Assembly: GCA_900316005.1 (NCBI GenBank)
Contig: ONBH01000011.1
Coordinates: forward strand, 62,001-126,000
DNA length: 64,000 bases
From: an uncultured Bacteroidales bacterium
Lineage (GTDB): Bacteria; Bacteroidota; Bacteroidia; Bacteroidales; Paludibacteraceae
Direction of reading: 5' to 3'
Under the pieces are notes generated by a model. That model was not told the DNA's origin. It ran no database searches and worked only from the letters and a program-made list of their open reading frames with translations. The position numbers and the translations under genes were made by a program. Of this stretch, positions 1 to 11,326 are shown piece after piece; position 1 is the first letter of the stretch, and each line of letters opens with the position of its first letter.

Positions 1-2040
1 GGAGAACGCTCCTCCTGGGACACGCCGTCACGTGCGCCGTTATCCATGAAGATACAATTGGAGAGCGTAAGCTTGGGCAAGGTCACTTTGACGCCGTCGA
101 TCAGTGCGGAGTCAGGATGCAGCGCTTTGGTAAAGTCCGGAGAATAGGCTCCGTCATATTCCTCATAGCGGCGTTGCCAACGATAATAGATAGCGGCACC
201 ACCCTTCTTGGACATCAGACCTCCCTGGTTGTTATAGCCGCCCACATCGGAAGACGGGTCCTTCGTCGAATAGGGATTGATGAATGTGATACCGTCAAAG
301 ACGATTGGAATCACGACGCTGTCGCGCGAGGTATATTCACCCTGCCAGTTCGCCTGTACCATTTGTCTGGTCATATCTTCGACGATGAAGAGCTGGTTGC
401 GCTGCGCGGCCGTACCGGTATTGGGCATCTCGATGATGGTCGGGTGCGCTTGCGGGTCGCGCGGTGCGCCCTTTACGTCGAAGCTATAGCCGCCGAGGAA
501 GGTAAGGCTATTCACTCCGTAGTCATAGTCCGCCTCGGCACTATCCGGCAACAGCGGCTCCAGCGTATTGGAACTGATGATGAACGCACGGCGGTTATCA
601 ATCACATTACTCGGCGAGAAGGTGCCTCCCTCGTCGTCGCCCAAGAAACAGATATATTTATCATGGTTGTTATGGGACGACATCAGCCGGTCGATAGCCG
701 TCTGGAGGTCGGTGGTAGGCGTCTCCCAGGTGAGGCCGTCGTGGCGGATCGGGTCTTTGGTCTTGGTCGCTACCCACATGGTATCGATCTCCTGACCCTT
801 GATATCCAGTTGCACATATTGGTACTCGTAGATACCTATGTCAATATAGACATCGGTCTCACCGGTTTTCGGGTGTTTGGAGATACGATCCATGTTGCCG
901 GATACCTCATCCTCGCTGGTTGTACGGGAGTACGCCATGTAATACTGGTCCTTGATAGGCAGCGGGGCGTTGACATTTGACATATAGGCGCCGTATCGCT
1001 TGGAGTACCAGTTATAGATGGATCCGAGCGGATGCTGTACATTATCAAAGGTAGCGATCGGCAGACCGCGGACAGGGAGTACGCTCCACTTGGTACAGGT
1101 ATCTTCTCCAACAGCAATATTCGCCGCCGCAAGAGCTGCTTCGAATGTATCGAATTGTTGTTTGCCCGTATAGCGGGTAAGGAAGTACCCGACTCCACGG
1201 GTGACGGTCTGCTTGAGGTGCCCCCAACCCTGGTCGGTCGTCAGGTTCATACGGGCGAGCAGCCAGTCGGCGTTCTGCATGTAACCATCGATACCGGCGA
1301 TGAAGGACGGTTGTTTGAAGTTCGGACCGTCGGTCGCGGTATTGATCGGGTTGATCAGCGTGTTGTTATTGCCATGGACGTAGCTAAAGAGAGTATCGTA
1401 TATCTCTACCGGGAAACCATGCACTGTCTTTGTACGAACCGGTTTCTGACGCGGATCCACGAAATGACGCTGCTCATCTCTCGTCAAGAGGTATCCCTCC
1501 GACGTCGGCTTCATACCGGTAGGACCATAGGTCTTACGATAGGAGCAGAAATAGAGTCCCTCCACCAAGTCACCCTGCGCACGCAGCTCGGCGAGTTTGT
1601 CCGTCACCATGGTATTGAACGTATCGTTCTCGGCTGCATAATGGGTATAGAGGCTGTCGTACTCATGGAAAAGTTTCTCGTATTTATCCCATTCTACCGG
1701 GTCGTAGTGGAAGACACCCTTGCGAGAACCTTTGTAGCGGGTATTGAAGTCATTAATCGTTTGTGCCGAAGGCGGTACGATATAATCCAATTCATCCAGA
1801 TTATCCACCTCGAATACCTCATTACCCCAGAAGATGGTATTGAACGCAAACTGCTTCTCTTTCGCGTCGTCTCCATATTCATTATTAGGGGTGAAGTTAT
1901 AGATAGCAGGGTACGCCACCGCCTTGTTCTTCATAAAGTGGCAGTTGACCACACGCAAATAACTCTGGGTAGCAGCCGATATCACACCTGCAAATCCCTG
2001 GCGGGCATCCACGGCGTGCTTCGTTGTTATCGAACAGGGT
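1..2040 (-). CDS. Giant beta-helix surface protein: continuation past a frameshift, cut by the left edge
   Basis: This frame follows on from the large upstream reading frame after a one-base shift. On the minus strand the triplets complementary to plus positions 3-5, 6-8 and so on contain no stop from about position 2040 to the window edge, over 660 codons. The translation keeps the character of the upstream part: aromatic and Gly/Asn-rich beta-helix coils, a module end reading DVYIDIGIYEY near position 830, and a new module start with WVATKTKD and GLTWETPTTDL. It has no start of its own; the first in-frame ATG is at 1934. I read it as the C-terminal part of the same protein, separated by a real frameshift or a sequencing error. 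The C-terminus lies outside the window, so a sorting domain cannot be checked. Confidence 0.75.
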
Positions 2041-5000
2041 GTTAGCCACATCGCAAACTGCATTCGTTGCGATACAGCCACCGGCGGTCCAAGGGATGAA
2101 GTTCTGGTCCACATCGGTCATCGGGCCTTGCGAGTAGTTCTGCGTGAAGTGGCATCCATACATGTAGATACCGCCATTGGAATATAGACCACCGCCGTTA
2201 CCCGCCATGTTATTGGTAAAGACGCAGTTCTCTACGACAATCGGAATATTATATTTCGCCGGTTCGGTCACGTTCGGCAAAACATCTCCCGGTTTATCGA
2301 AGTCGCTGGTCCAGTTACCATCGACGAAGATACCGCCGCCGCGGAAATAGGTCTTCTTCACGTACGGGTGACGAAGCGTATCCTCCGGATTAAGTTGGTT
2401 CGCATAACCGCCGGTGATCTGGATTCCGTCGAACTCGGTGGTACGACCGAGGATAGACTGGTCTAACTCATCGACGAATTGATCCGGCTGATCCATCGGA
2501 ATCGGATCGATCAGCATCGGGATGCCCGGACGGAGGTTATCCTTGTTAAACTCCGGATTCATATGGCGGAACTTTAGCGGCTGCGGGCCGACATGGTTGG
2601 CGTCCGCATGCATCGTAATGACGTGATAAACGTGGGTGAAGTCCTCACCCGAGACGGCGTTGCCGGAGAGGATAGTCTGACGCTCCAGTTCCCACGGCTC
2701 GATGACGGAGTTGAGGTTGTTATCGCGCATCGGGCGGTGGCGGTCATCGCGCAGACGGATGGTATCCAGCGGAGCGGAATAGATAGTATACCCCGCCACA
2801 GTCACATTATTCTCATCTCCGTATGCTGCTCCGGTGAACACATCGAAATATCCCTCCTGACCATAATGGTGGTCCTCCGGACGGGAATCGACACCACCGA
2901 TGACATAGATACCCTCGGGGACGAGGAAGGTATTGTTTCGTACCTCGTCCTGCTCGCCGTAGGCATTATGGTAGGGGTAATAAGTACCCGCTTCAATGTA
3001 GATCTCGAAGACGCGGTTTCGATAGAGGGCAGGGTTCGCCTTACGCGCCGCGATGATATAGTCGAACGCATCACCCAGACGGTGGAACGGGTTCAAGATA
3101 CAGGATCCCATCTGACGGTACATATGTGCAGCCGGTGTATCCTCCGTATTATCCTGCAGGGCACGCGCCGCCTCGGAGTTAATGAGGTCGGTATGCATGA
3201 CGTACAGACGATTCATCACATACTCCATATTGACGTTGATGGCGAAGTTCTTGTTGATCGCGCGAGCGCCAATCTCGATGAAGTCGTTATTCTTGGTGAC
3301 CAAGGTGTCCGTACCCCAAGCAAAGCCGCGCTCCGAGCCGTTTCCCGTCCATTGGGTACGGCTCACACCGGCTATATCGATCGAATCCAGCGTGGTAAAG
3401 GTACTCATGGTATGATTCCACTGGTTATACGTCATACCGGCGCGGGAGAGCGTAGAGGACATCTCTATCGGGTAATAGAGGATGGCGTTGAACGGATCCT
3501 GCCTGTCCCAGCGGACACCTTCCGTCTCGGTCGGCGAGAGTTCGACGTTTCCTTGTCCTTCCAGACGACGGGATTCTACGGCGCAGAAGCTAAGCGGGTA
3601 GTCCGTCTCTTCGCTGGAACGTGAGAATACACCGGAGATGTTGGCGTTGTCGTTTGCCTCATTATGCCATAATGCCGTCGAGTTAACGCGGGCATAGGTG
3701 TTATCGAAATACATACCGCCGGCGCTCAAACGAGCTGTGTTCTCGCAGATAGTGGTGGTGAAAATACGGGCTACACGCGCATTGCGGATAGAGTCCTGTT
3801 TCGGCCTTTCCTCTACCACCGGCGCTTCGATATAAACACCGCCACCCCTCTCTGCCGTATTATTCTTGATAATCGTACCGCTGACAAGTGCGAGCGGTTT
3901 GAGGAACAGACCTCCTCCGTCTGCTTCGGCGGTGTTATTCTGAATGACGCAGTTACGAATATGCGCAAAGTTCGTCACCACCGCAGCGGCACCGATACGG
4001 TCCACGTATTCCGGCGAGTTCGCATGACCGTCCTCGATGAAAACTCCATCCACCACGGCGCGGTCTTTCTCGTCCGTCAGGGTCGCCAACTGATTGCGAA
4101 TCGGATCATCTCCGTCCATATAGTACTCCTCATCCGGCGTAAAGAGGTCGTTCGTGAAAGTCACGACATGGAAGGTATTTCCTTCCGCACCGGTAGAAGA
4201 AGTGATCTTACCGGAGAGGACGGTACGATAGGTCAGCGGGTCGCGGCCCGTGAAATCCGTAGTATATCCGCCCTTAATCTGTACGCCGTGCGGGATGATG
4301 AACGAGTAGTCGAGGGTGTTATCGATATAGTTATCTATATTATGTTTGGTCGAACGCGTCGCCGTGTACCAGTCGTTATACTCGCCGCTGACGGTGCAGT
4401 TAGTATTATCTCCCTCCAGCCATACTTCTACATTCCAGTGTTTATTCGGCTGATCCGCTACATACGTACCCGCCTCGCCTTTGTTATACATAGGCAGGGT
4501 CATGAGGTTATATTTGTATCGTCCGGCTGCATCGATGACTAATTGCAGTTTCTGCTTACAAGCCGCGTTCTCCGGCGAATCAGCCGAGGCATTACCTCCG
4601 TGCGTATCAAACGTTACATAGAAGACCGCTTGTCCCGGATGAGTCGTTGTATCCGGTTTGATTGCAAACGCAGCGTTGAACTCATACGCACCAATATCCA
4701 CCTGACAGTCTTGAACACGTTTGGCATATACCACGTCGTTAGGCGGAAGTTCAACTCCGGCAACAGCACCACGGAAGTCTGCCTTGTTTTTATCTGTTAA
4801 GTTGTTATAGGGAGTTGTGAGACTCAACTCCATTACTCCCTCAAAATCTTCTGTTCCTGCATTGACGCAACTTCCTCCTTCTTTTTGGCGCAAAGCAAAA
4901 TCATTATTTGTCTTTGCTCCGGCAGTATAAACTCCATTTTCTACATCTGCGGCAAAAGGTGTATTTCCTGCAGAAAGAGCTTCCTCATTCAAGAACGTAT

Positions 5001-8000
5001 TATTAATTCCATAATTTCCTTGTGTTGACGCGTCTTCCGGATTATATGAGTTAATTGCCTTCAGGAATGCCTGACGAGTTATCTCACTATCAGATTGAAT
5101 GTAACAATGCAGGAAAGGAGACGGAGTCACAGTTCCATCGTTCGTGATATCAACTGCTAACCCGCTATTTCCATAAAGAATTGTATTAGCCAACAAGATG
5201 GCAGGTGTTGAACCAGAAGCGATACGTATACCACCTACTGTTTTCCCAAAATCACTCTCCAAGCCCTTATTGATTTTCATTCCTCCAATATTATAAGCTA
5301 CTGTGTTGTTATAGAAGTTTCCAACACATAAGCCTAATCCTCCGCCGAATCCATGCGCGTAGTTATTAGCTATCAGCGAATTGAAACATGTTCCATTATA
5401 AAGGAATAGTCCACCGGCAAATAGCTGAGTTTGGTCTATTGTAACTGTAGTACTTGGTGCCGTCGAGTTATTCAAGATAAAACAGCTTTCCACTGTAGAA
5501 TTAGATCCATCACAGAAGAATCCTCCTCCTTTTTGCTTAGCTGCTACTGCGATATTATCGGTGATAATACAGTTTTTAAGATGCGCTCCCTCATACATTG
5601 CGACACCTGCGCCTCCGGCATGTACGGAAGTCTGATCATATATAAAGCCATGACGAATAGTAAATCCATCCCAGTAAACCTCATTATATTCTTTGTAGTT
5701 CGGATCGTTGACTGCAATCTGTCCCTTTCCTCGTGACTTACGTCCAGACTTGTTAACGCGCTCCATGTGTTCTATGTAGTTTTCCAATTGAGCACTTGGT
5801 CCGGCAGCACTTCCTCCTAATGGATAAGCGAACATCGGGTTACAGATATCCGGCATCTGCAACACGCGCTTGCGAATAGTGGTACGTATATTATTTTTAC
5901 CATTCTTACCATTAGCTAACGAGTTGTCAACTTCATAGGTCAATGTATCTTTTATTACATCCGCATGACGATCAATATCAGGATCATCATTATCAACTGT
6001 ATTATCATCAATATCTACTACCCCGTACGTACCCGCCGGAATAATTGTATTTAGATGAATATTCGAGAGCCAAAACTCACGACGATTAGGGTTGTTTTTT
6101 CCATATTCGCTAGCATAGTTGTCTGGTATCGGGTCCGGGTCACCTCCACCAGGACCTGTACTACGCACACCATCTTCTACTTCTACCGCTATACGCAAAT
6201 TTCCGGCAATAGGCTGATCAAATGTCACTATATGGCGGTAAGCCATACCACGGTTGTTATCATTACCAGCTCCAGAGTTTGCGTGGTCTTTATTTGCATA
6301 ACTTCCCCTTGTTTTAATATTCACGTCCACACACTTAGTTCCATTTGCGTCGTATACACGGAAGAACATGTTTGTAGTGTCCTTACAAGAGAACTTGTTT
6401 CGATAGCCTCCTGCTATATCTACAGATATCTGATATCGGCCTTCTGGAACATTGGATAAATCTTGCCATAATACTAAATCCGTCAACGAACCATTACCTA
6501 TGAATATCCAGTTACCAGTATATGAAGCATCTGAGCCAGTTAAACGATTATGGGTATCCGGATCATAGATAGCACGCTGTTTATTATTAGCATTACCATC
6601 ATCTACAATAGCGGCAACGTAGTTTGTTTTTTCCGGATAAGACATATGCCAACAATCTTTGCCTCCAGAAGCCTCACCAAATTCCCATTTATGCCTGCTT
6701 CCCTCCACTCCTTTATCAATTTTATTAGTTTTAATGATACTTTGTGTAGGATTATTTCCGGTCATATTGGGATACAGCATATAATTATTGGTCATTTCTG
6801 CTCCCACGACATCTACTGCTGAAGTCTCATAATGATTTATTATTGTACGCTTCTTGTATTCATATATCGTAGTATCCGCTATCTCTTTGATAGCATAGTC
6901 ATCATCGTTAAAGAACTTGGCAGTTGGATTAAATGTTACACTATCTATCTTCGGATTAATATCTGATACTTGTAGAATTGTTTCATAATCCTTAGCTATA
7001 AGTTTCTCATGATCCTTGGACTTAGGTATCATCACCACGGATGAGTCTGCCATTAATGCGGCACGTTCTATCAGACCAGGCGATGCAAATCGGCCGGCAG
7101 GGAAACCACCGAGTACTGTCACCGAGTCGCGCATTATATAACCCTTGTAGTCCGTATATTTACCAGCGCCCACCCATACTTGAACCAGCGTATCATAGGC
7201 TTCGCCCGGGATTCGTGTAGCCACATGGTTACGACGTGCGGCTTCTTCTACCGCCCATTGCAAACCGCTAACATAGTTTTCTCGACGCTCATTAGATACT
7301 ACCAAAGCTATTCGCTGACCCGTGCTCATTGCTTTTGCAACGGAATCAGGATTCGTAAGAGTTCTTACCGTTTTTTCACTTTTATCTGTTGTACCTTTGT
7401 ATTCTGAGGCCCAAGTCCCTTTTTCATCTACCGGACACGAATTACCTGTTGCACGCCAGAATCCACGACTTTGACCACTGATCTCACCATACGGATAGCG
7501 TGTATCTAATCCCCATCCAGCTACAAACTGTGAATCTGTTGTCCCGTCTTTAGTAACTGTACTGGTTGATTCTGTTTCCGTAGAGCTAACAAGCACAGTA
7601 TCTCCCTGTTGAGGACCATTATCGTAAACATTTATCTCATTTGTCACCAACTGGGTGATTGTTACTTTGCTTGACGCACCTGTTTGCTTTCCAGTAAAAT
7701 AACTCCTTGCAAATCCACCGCAATAACGGTTATCGGTCGTCAGCACAGGATCACCGGACGATTTATTAATTACCCGGGCATTGGAAGCCGCATCAATTGA
7801 ATCGCCCTCCGCTGCAGGAGCACCGTATAGTCTATATACCGTATTACCGGCGATAGCGTTGGCCCACGAAGAACCATCTCGCTTACCGGCACCATTCGGC
7901 GTGACATAGATGACCGAACCGCTTATAGGCAGGTCGGTATCTTCCAGCGCACCGATATCCGGCTCGCCACCATAGTTACGGCGGGTATAATCCGTCAAGT

Positions 8001-11000
8001 CGAAATCTTCCGCTTCCGGACGCGGTACATTGTTAGCGCCATACGCGGAGACAGACGCTGCGTTGACGCAGGGGTTGTTATTCAGCGGAATGAACGATAC
8101 CTTACCGCCGTACAAAGGTCTGTCGCCCTCTACCGAGTGACCTATATTACGCGACGGATTGACAAAAACCGGATAGGTGGAGGCATTACGGTCTGTACGT
8201 GTGAGGTTACATTGGTTATATTTCTCCGCCGGCATTGCTAATTTCAGCGGATGATTTACAGGCACGCCTGACGGTAATACACCCGCTATATCATGAACGA
8301 TGAAATCGCTCTTGAAGAAGCCATGCGGCTGGGTAGCATCGGAGGTATGGAGCTGGATATCGGCATCGAACATATTATACGTACCGAATATATAATCCTG
8401 CGTTGACGCATCTACGGAAAGCGGGGTATTTGCAGCCAGCGTAGAGCGGTCGTTCAACACCTCCGTACCGTTGCAATAGATAAGCGAGTTATCCACACGG
8501 ATATAGCCGTTGTAAGGGATTGACTGTCCATCCTTCCAATATCTATTATCCGATTGAAGCGGATAGCCGACATTGTTGACAATATCGCAATGGTCAATAT
8601 CAATGAAAGCACGACCGTTCGCAGTAATGACGCCGTTATTGCCGGAGGAATAATCCGCTGTGTTATTGCGGATAATACAGTTGACCACCTTCAATTCGGC
8701 ATAGCAAACAGGCCCTGGGAAAGGACCGATTTGTCCCTTGTTATCACCGGTAACATAGATTGCTGCACCCTTGGGGGCAGAGTTATTGGCTATACGGCAG
8801 TTACGCAACTCGTTACCCACCATATCAATACGCTTGGATTGATCGGTGATTTCATTACTTACCAATACACCACCACCTGCCTGCACAGCACGGGTTCCCG
8901 TTAAGTTATGGGCATTACCGTTGAGGAGCTGGAATCCATCGACAATCGTATATTCGGTGTTCACATACGCAAATACGTGCGCGGAGTTGTTCGCATAAGC
9001 TGTCACTCCTTTTTCGTCTGCGATATTCGCCGTAATGATGGTAGGATGATTCAGCGGGTCACGTCCTTCCGTATTCGTACTGCTCAGGGTATCGGGATAG
9101 CCGCCGTAGAGACGCATATGCGAGAGGGTTCGGATAGAGGCGGTACGCATGTCTTTGCCGAGGAAGTTATTCGGTCCGGCAGTACTCTGCTCGCCTTCCT
9201 TGACGAGCAACTGAACGTAGTCGTAGTCGGTATATTCCGTCGGATTACCTTCTCCATCCCATGCCGAAGGCAGATGATAGTGCGCACGACTACCTATCGC
9301 GCTTCCCGGTGTCTCCACCAAGTAAGTACGATAATACATCAGCGCATCGCCGATAGAGTGCAGCGGGGCTTCCCAACTATGACCAGAATAGGGCGGCGTA
9401 ACAAAATGACCATCTCCATCAAAATCTCCCTCATGATGCAAATCCACGAAGATAGTAGGAATAGTAGGTGTAGCGTTTTTTCTCCCCTCCAATCCTTGGG
9501 GTGCTATCAGCGCGTGGCGCATGTTATCCGGCTTGCGCACCAGCGCACCTAAGGTGGACGCCGGCTCGTACGGGTTAGATACGACGCCATAGTCCGTATG
9601 TGCATGGATAAGCCATGTCGGAGGATCTACCATCGCCGGTGACCATTGCACACCCTTCTGGTCCAGATAGGAGTGGGAAGTCAAGTGCCAGATACGCGGA
9701 CCCGGATAATCCACCGGACGCATATGCGCTAATACACCTGCGCCGTAGATACCTGCCAAGGTGTTAACCGAATCCCATTTCAGCGGCACTACCGTAGGCG
9801 AGAAGAAGCAGGGGAAGTTATCCGAACCGCCTTCCGTCGGCATGTTATGCTTATCCAGCGAATAAACCGCCTCCTTGCGCACACCTGTCCAGTCCGTGAT
9901 ATCGTGGTTCATGAACGCCGTGTGATAGACGAAGGTCTCGTAGCCGGCGATACCGGTCTTCTGCCGCACGGAGGCAAACTGGATATCGTTGTTGGACTCG
10001 CAGCGGTTGCCCCAGAATACGGAGTTGAAGATCATACCGCAGTTGCGGACGTAGATACCGCCAGTACGGCCGTGACGGCGACCATAATAGGTGACGTCGG
10101 GACCGGAGCAGTTGTTGGCGGTGACGGTACAGTGGTTGACCGTGCCGCCATCGGCGAGGTAGATACCGCCGCCTTCGGCATTGGCGGTGTTGTTATTGAT
10201 GACGCAGGCGGTAGCATGCGGGCTATAGTAACTGTCTAAGGCCTCGACGCCCGTCACCGGAAAATCTTCGTCGGTATGACAGATCATGAGTCCGCCGCCG
10301 CAACGGGCTGCGCAGGAGGTAATGTGTGAATGACCGATGGAGCCGCCGTGGTCAATGCATACACCTCCGCCGTAGCCTTGTACGACGCCGACACCTACCG
10401 ACTGGCAGGTATGCACGAGGCAGAATTCTATCTCACCGCCGCCGTCGGTGTAGATACCTCCGCCGCGGAGCGTAGCGTTGCAACGTTCGATGATACAGTT
10501 CTTCAAGTAGGAGTTGGGGATCATGTATACGCCTCCGCCGTAAGCCGTGTGGTCGCGCGTCGTGGTATTGCGCGAGGAGGCGTTACCCGACGAGATGACG
10601 CAGCCGTCGAGGGAAGCGGGGTGTTCGTGGGGTTTGTAGTGGTCGCCGACCTTATTGGTAGTAGCGAACCAGACGACGTGGAATGAGCTGGCGGGGTACG
10701 CGGTGTTATATCGTCCGCGGATGGAGTCGAAGGTAAAGGAGACGACGCCCGAAGCGTGGTTTCCGGTAAGGATAGTCTTATGCTGCAGATCCCACTGCGA
10801 GGCGATCTCCGTGCCGGAGACCGTACCGATACCGGATTGGTCCGCCCAGTTGTACTTGCATTTCTTGCCGTTCACCATCATTCGGTCACCGGGCGTCGGT
10901 TCGTTGAGTCGCGCTAAAGCCGTATCGGGGTTAAAGCCGCCGTAGACGTGGATACCCGAATAGATCTTAAACGAGGTATTGAGCATCGAACCGCCGGAGG

Positions 11001-11274
11001 ACTCCGTCGACTCCGTCGGCACATAGGTGCCCGCTGCGATATAGACCGAACCGGAGGTAAGATGGTTGGTATTCATGTACTCATACAGGTCGTTGATAGC
11101 GTCCTGCACGCGGTTCTTGGCCGTGGCCCACGACCTACCGTCGTTGTTGTAGGCACCCGAGGTACTGACATAGCGTATGGTATCCGTTTGTGCGGATACC
11201 GGCATGATTGTTCCGGCGAACGGCATAACACCCATCGCCAGCATCAAGAGTACTATTCTACTAATTCGTTTCAA
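1897..11274 (-). CDS. Giant modular parallel beta-helix surface protein, N-terminal 3,125 residues (frameshifted)
   Basis: The protein starts at a TTG codon with a signal peptide (basic MKRISR, a hydrophobic stretch, then a likely cut after PVSAQ). It is then built from large modules. Each opens with a strand like IRYVSTSG or IYVTPNGAG followed by DGxSWA, runs through many parallel beta-helix (pectin-lyase-like) coils rich in GGGIY/GGGLY with Asn ladders, and closes with DIGAYE or a variant. Module ends fall near residues 1103, 2191 and 2665. The second module carries a jelly-roll-like insert (around WIFIGNGSLTDLVLW) and is clearly AT-richer than its flanks. The normal frame is lost near position 2030; the 40-odd residues after that (Cys- and Pro-rich) are out of frame. 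It lies 52 nt after a fimbrial lipoprotein gene and is probably the last gene of that operon. The role is inferred: a secreted adhesin or fimbria-associated giant protein. The substrate is unknown. Confidence 0.8.
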   Translation of the reverse strand: MKRISRIVLLMLAMGVMPFAGTIMPVSAQTDTIRYVSTSGAYNNDGRSWATAKNRVQDAINDLYEYMNTNHLTSGSVYIAAGTYVPTESTESSGGSMLNTSFKIYSGIHVYGGFNPDTALARLNEPTPGDRMMVNGKKCKYNWADQSGIGTVSGTEIASQWDLQHKTILTGNHASGVVSFTFDSIRGRYNTAYPASSFHVVWFATTNKVGDHYKPHEHPASLDGCVISSGNASSRNTTTRDHTAYGGGVYMIPNSYLKNCIIERCNATLRGGGIYTDGGGEIEFCLVHTCQSVGVGVVQGYGGGVCIDHGGSIGHSHITSCAARCGGGLMICHTDEDFPVTGVEALDSYYSPHATACVINNNTANAEGGGIYLADGGTVNHCTVTANNCSGPDVTYYGRRHGRTGGIYVRNCGMIFNSVFWGNRCESNNDIQFASVRQKTGIAGYETFVYHTAFMNHDITDWTGVRKEAVYSLDKHNMPTEGGSDNFPCFFSPTVVPLKWDSVNTLAGIYGAGVLAHMRPVDYPGPRIWHLTSHSYLDQKGVQWSPAMVDPPTWLIHAHTDYGVVSNPYEPASTLGALVRKPDNMRHALIAPQGLEGRKNATPTIPTIFVDLHHEGDFDGDGHFVTPPYSGHSWEAPLHSIGDALMYYRTYLVETPGSAIGSRAHYHLPSAWDGEGNPTEYTDYDYVQLLVKEGEQSTAGPNNFLGKDMRTASIRTLSHMRLYGGYPDTLSSTNTEGRDPLNHPTIITANIADEKGVTAYANNSAHVFAYVNTEYTIVDGFQLLNGNAHNLTGTRAVQAGGGVLVSNEITDQSKRIDMVGNELRNCRIANNSAPKGAAIYVTGDNKGQIGPFPGPVCYAELKVVNCIIRNNTADYSSGNNGVITANGRAFIDIDHCDIVNNVGYPLQSDNRYWKDGQSIPYNGYIRVDNSLIYCNGTEVLNDRSTLAANTPLSVDASTQDYIFGTYNMFDADIQLHTSDATQPHGFFKSDFIVHDIAGVLPSGVPVNHPLKLAMPAEKYNQCNLTRTDRNASTYPVFVNPSRNIGHSVEGDRPLYGGKVSFIPLNNNPCVNAASVSAYGANNVPRPEAEDFDLTDYTRRNYGGEPDIGALEDTDLPISGSVIYVTPNGAGKRDGSSWANAIAGNTVYRLYGAPAAEGDSIDAASNARVINKSSGDPVLTTDNRYCGGFARSYFTGKQTGASSKVTITQLVTNEINVYDNGPQQGDTVLVSSTETESTSTVTKDGTTDSQFVAGWGLDTRYPYGEISGQSRGFWRATGNSCPVDEKGTWASEYKGTTDKSEKTVRTLTNPDSVAKAMSTGQRIALVVSNERRENYVSGLQWAVEEAARRNHVATRIPGEAYDTLVQVWVGAGKYTDYKGYIMRDSVTVLGGFPAGRFASPGLIERAALMADSSVVMIPKSKDHEKLIAKDYETILQVSDINPKIDSVTFNPTAKFFNDDDYAIKEIADTTIYEYKKRTIINHYETSAVDVVGAEMTNNYMLYPNMTGNNPTQSIIKTNKIDKGVEGSRHKWEFGEASGGKDCWHMSYPEKTNYVAAIVDDGNANNKQRAIYDPDTHNRLTGSDASYTGNWIFIGNGSLTDLVLWQDLSNVPEGRYQISVDIAGGYRNKFSCKDTTNMFFRVYDANGTKCVDVNIKTRGSYANKDHANSGAGNDNNRGMAYRHIVTFDQPIAGNLRIAVEVEDGVRSTGPGGGDPDPIPDNYASEYGKNNPNRREFWLSNIHLNTIIPAGTYGVVDIDDNTVDNDDPDIDRHADVIKDTLTYEVDNSLANGKNGKNNIRTTIRKRVLQMPDICNPMFAYPLGGSAAGPSAQLENYIEHMERVNKSGRKSRGKGQIAVNDPNYKEYNEVYWDGFTIRHGFIYDQTSVHAGGAGVAMYEGAHLKNCIITDNIAVAAKQKGGGFFCDGSNSTVESCFILNNSTAPSTTVTIDQTQLFAGGLFLYNGTCFNSLIANNYAHGFGGGLGLCVGNFYNNTVAYNIGGMKINKGLESDFGKTVGGIRIASGSTPAILLANTILYGNSGLAVDITNDGTVTPSPFLHCYIQSDSEITRQAFLKAINSYNPEDASTQGNYGINNTFLNEEALSAGNTPFAADVENGVYTAGAKTNNDFALRQKEGGSCVNAGTEDFEGVMELSLTTPYNNLTDKNKADFRGAVAGVELPPNDVVYAKRVQDCQVDIGAYEFNAAFAIKPDTTTHPGQAVFYVTFDTHGGNASADSPENAACKQKLQLVIDAAGRYKYNLMTLPMYNKGEAGTYVADQPNKHWNVEVWLEGDNTNCTVSGEYNDWYTATRSTKHNIDNYIDNTLDYSFIIPHGVQIKGGYTTDFTGRDPLTYRTVLSGKITSSTGAEGNTFHVVTFTNDLFTPDEEYYMDGDDPIRNQLATLTDEKDRAVVDGVFIEDGHANSPEYVDRIGAAAVVTNFAHIRNCVIQNNTAEADGGGLFLKPLALVSGTIIKNNTAERGGGVYIEAPVVEERPKQDSIRNARVARIFTTTICENTARLSAGGMYFDNTYARVNSTALWHNEANDNANISGVFSRSSEETDYPLSFCAVESRRLEGQGNVELSPTETEGVRWDRQDPFNAILYYPIEMSSTLSRAGMTYNQWNHTMSTFTTLDSIDIAGVSRTQWTGNGSERGFAWGTDTLVTKNNDFIEIGARAINKNFAINVNMEYVMNRLYVMHTDLINSEAARALQDNTEDTPAAHMYRQMGSCILNPFHRLGDAFDYIIAARKANPALYRNRVFEIYIEAGTYYPYHNAYGEQDEVRNNTFLVPEGIYVIGGVDSRPEDHHYGQEGYFDVFTGAAYGDENNVTVAGYTIYSAPLDTIRLRDDRHRPMRDNNLNSVIEPWELERQTILSGNAVSGEDFTHVYHVITMHADANHVGPQPLKFRHMNPEFNKDNLRPGIPMLIDPIPMDQPDQFVDELDQSILGRTTEFDGIQITGGYANQLNPEDTLRHPYVKKTYFRGGGIFVDGNWTSDFDKPGDVLPNVTEPAKYNIPIVVENCVFTNNMAGNGGGLYSNGGIYMYGCHFTQNYSQGPMTDVDQNFIPWTAGGCIATNAVCDVANTLFDNNEARRGCPPGICRCDIGCYPELFACGQLPLYEEQGGGVPCYL

Positions 11275-11326
11275 TTTTCTGTCCTCTTCAATTCAATGTC
11301 TTGTTTTTTTCGAGGTCTCGAGGTCT

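Noticed and set aside
117..980. 287-codon plus-strand frame at the left edge
   Set aside because: Same triplet register as the giant gene on the other strand; the minus frame is stop-free and fits its modules.
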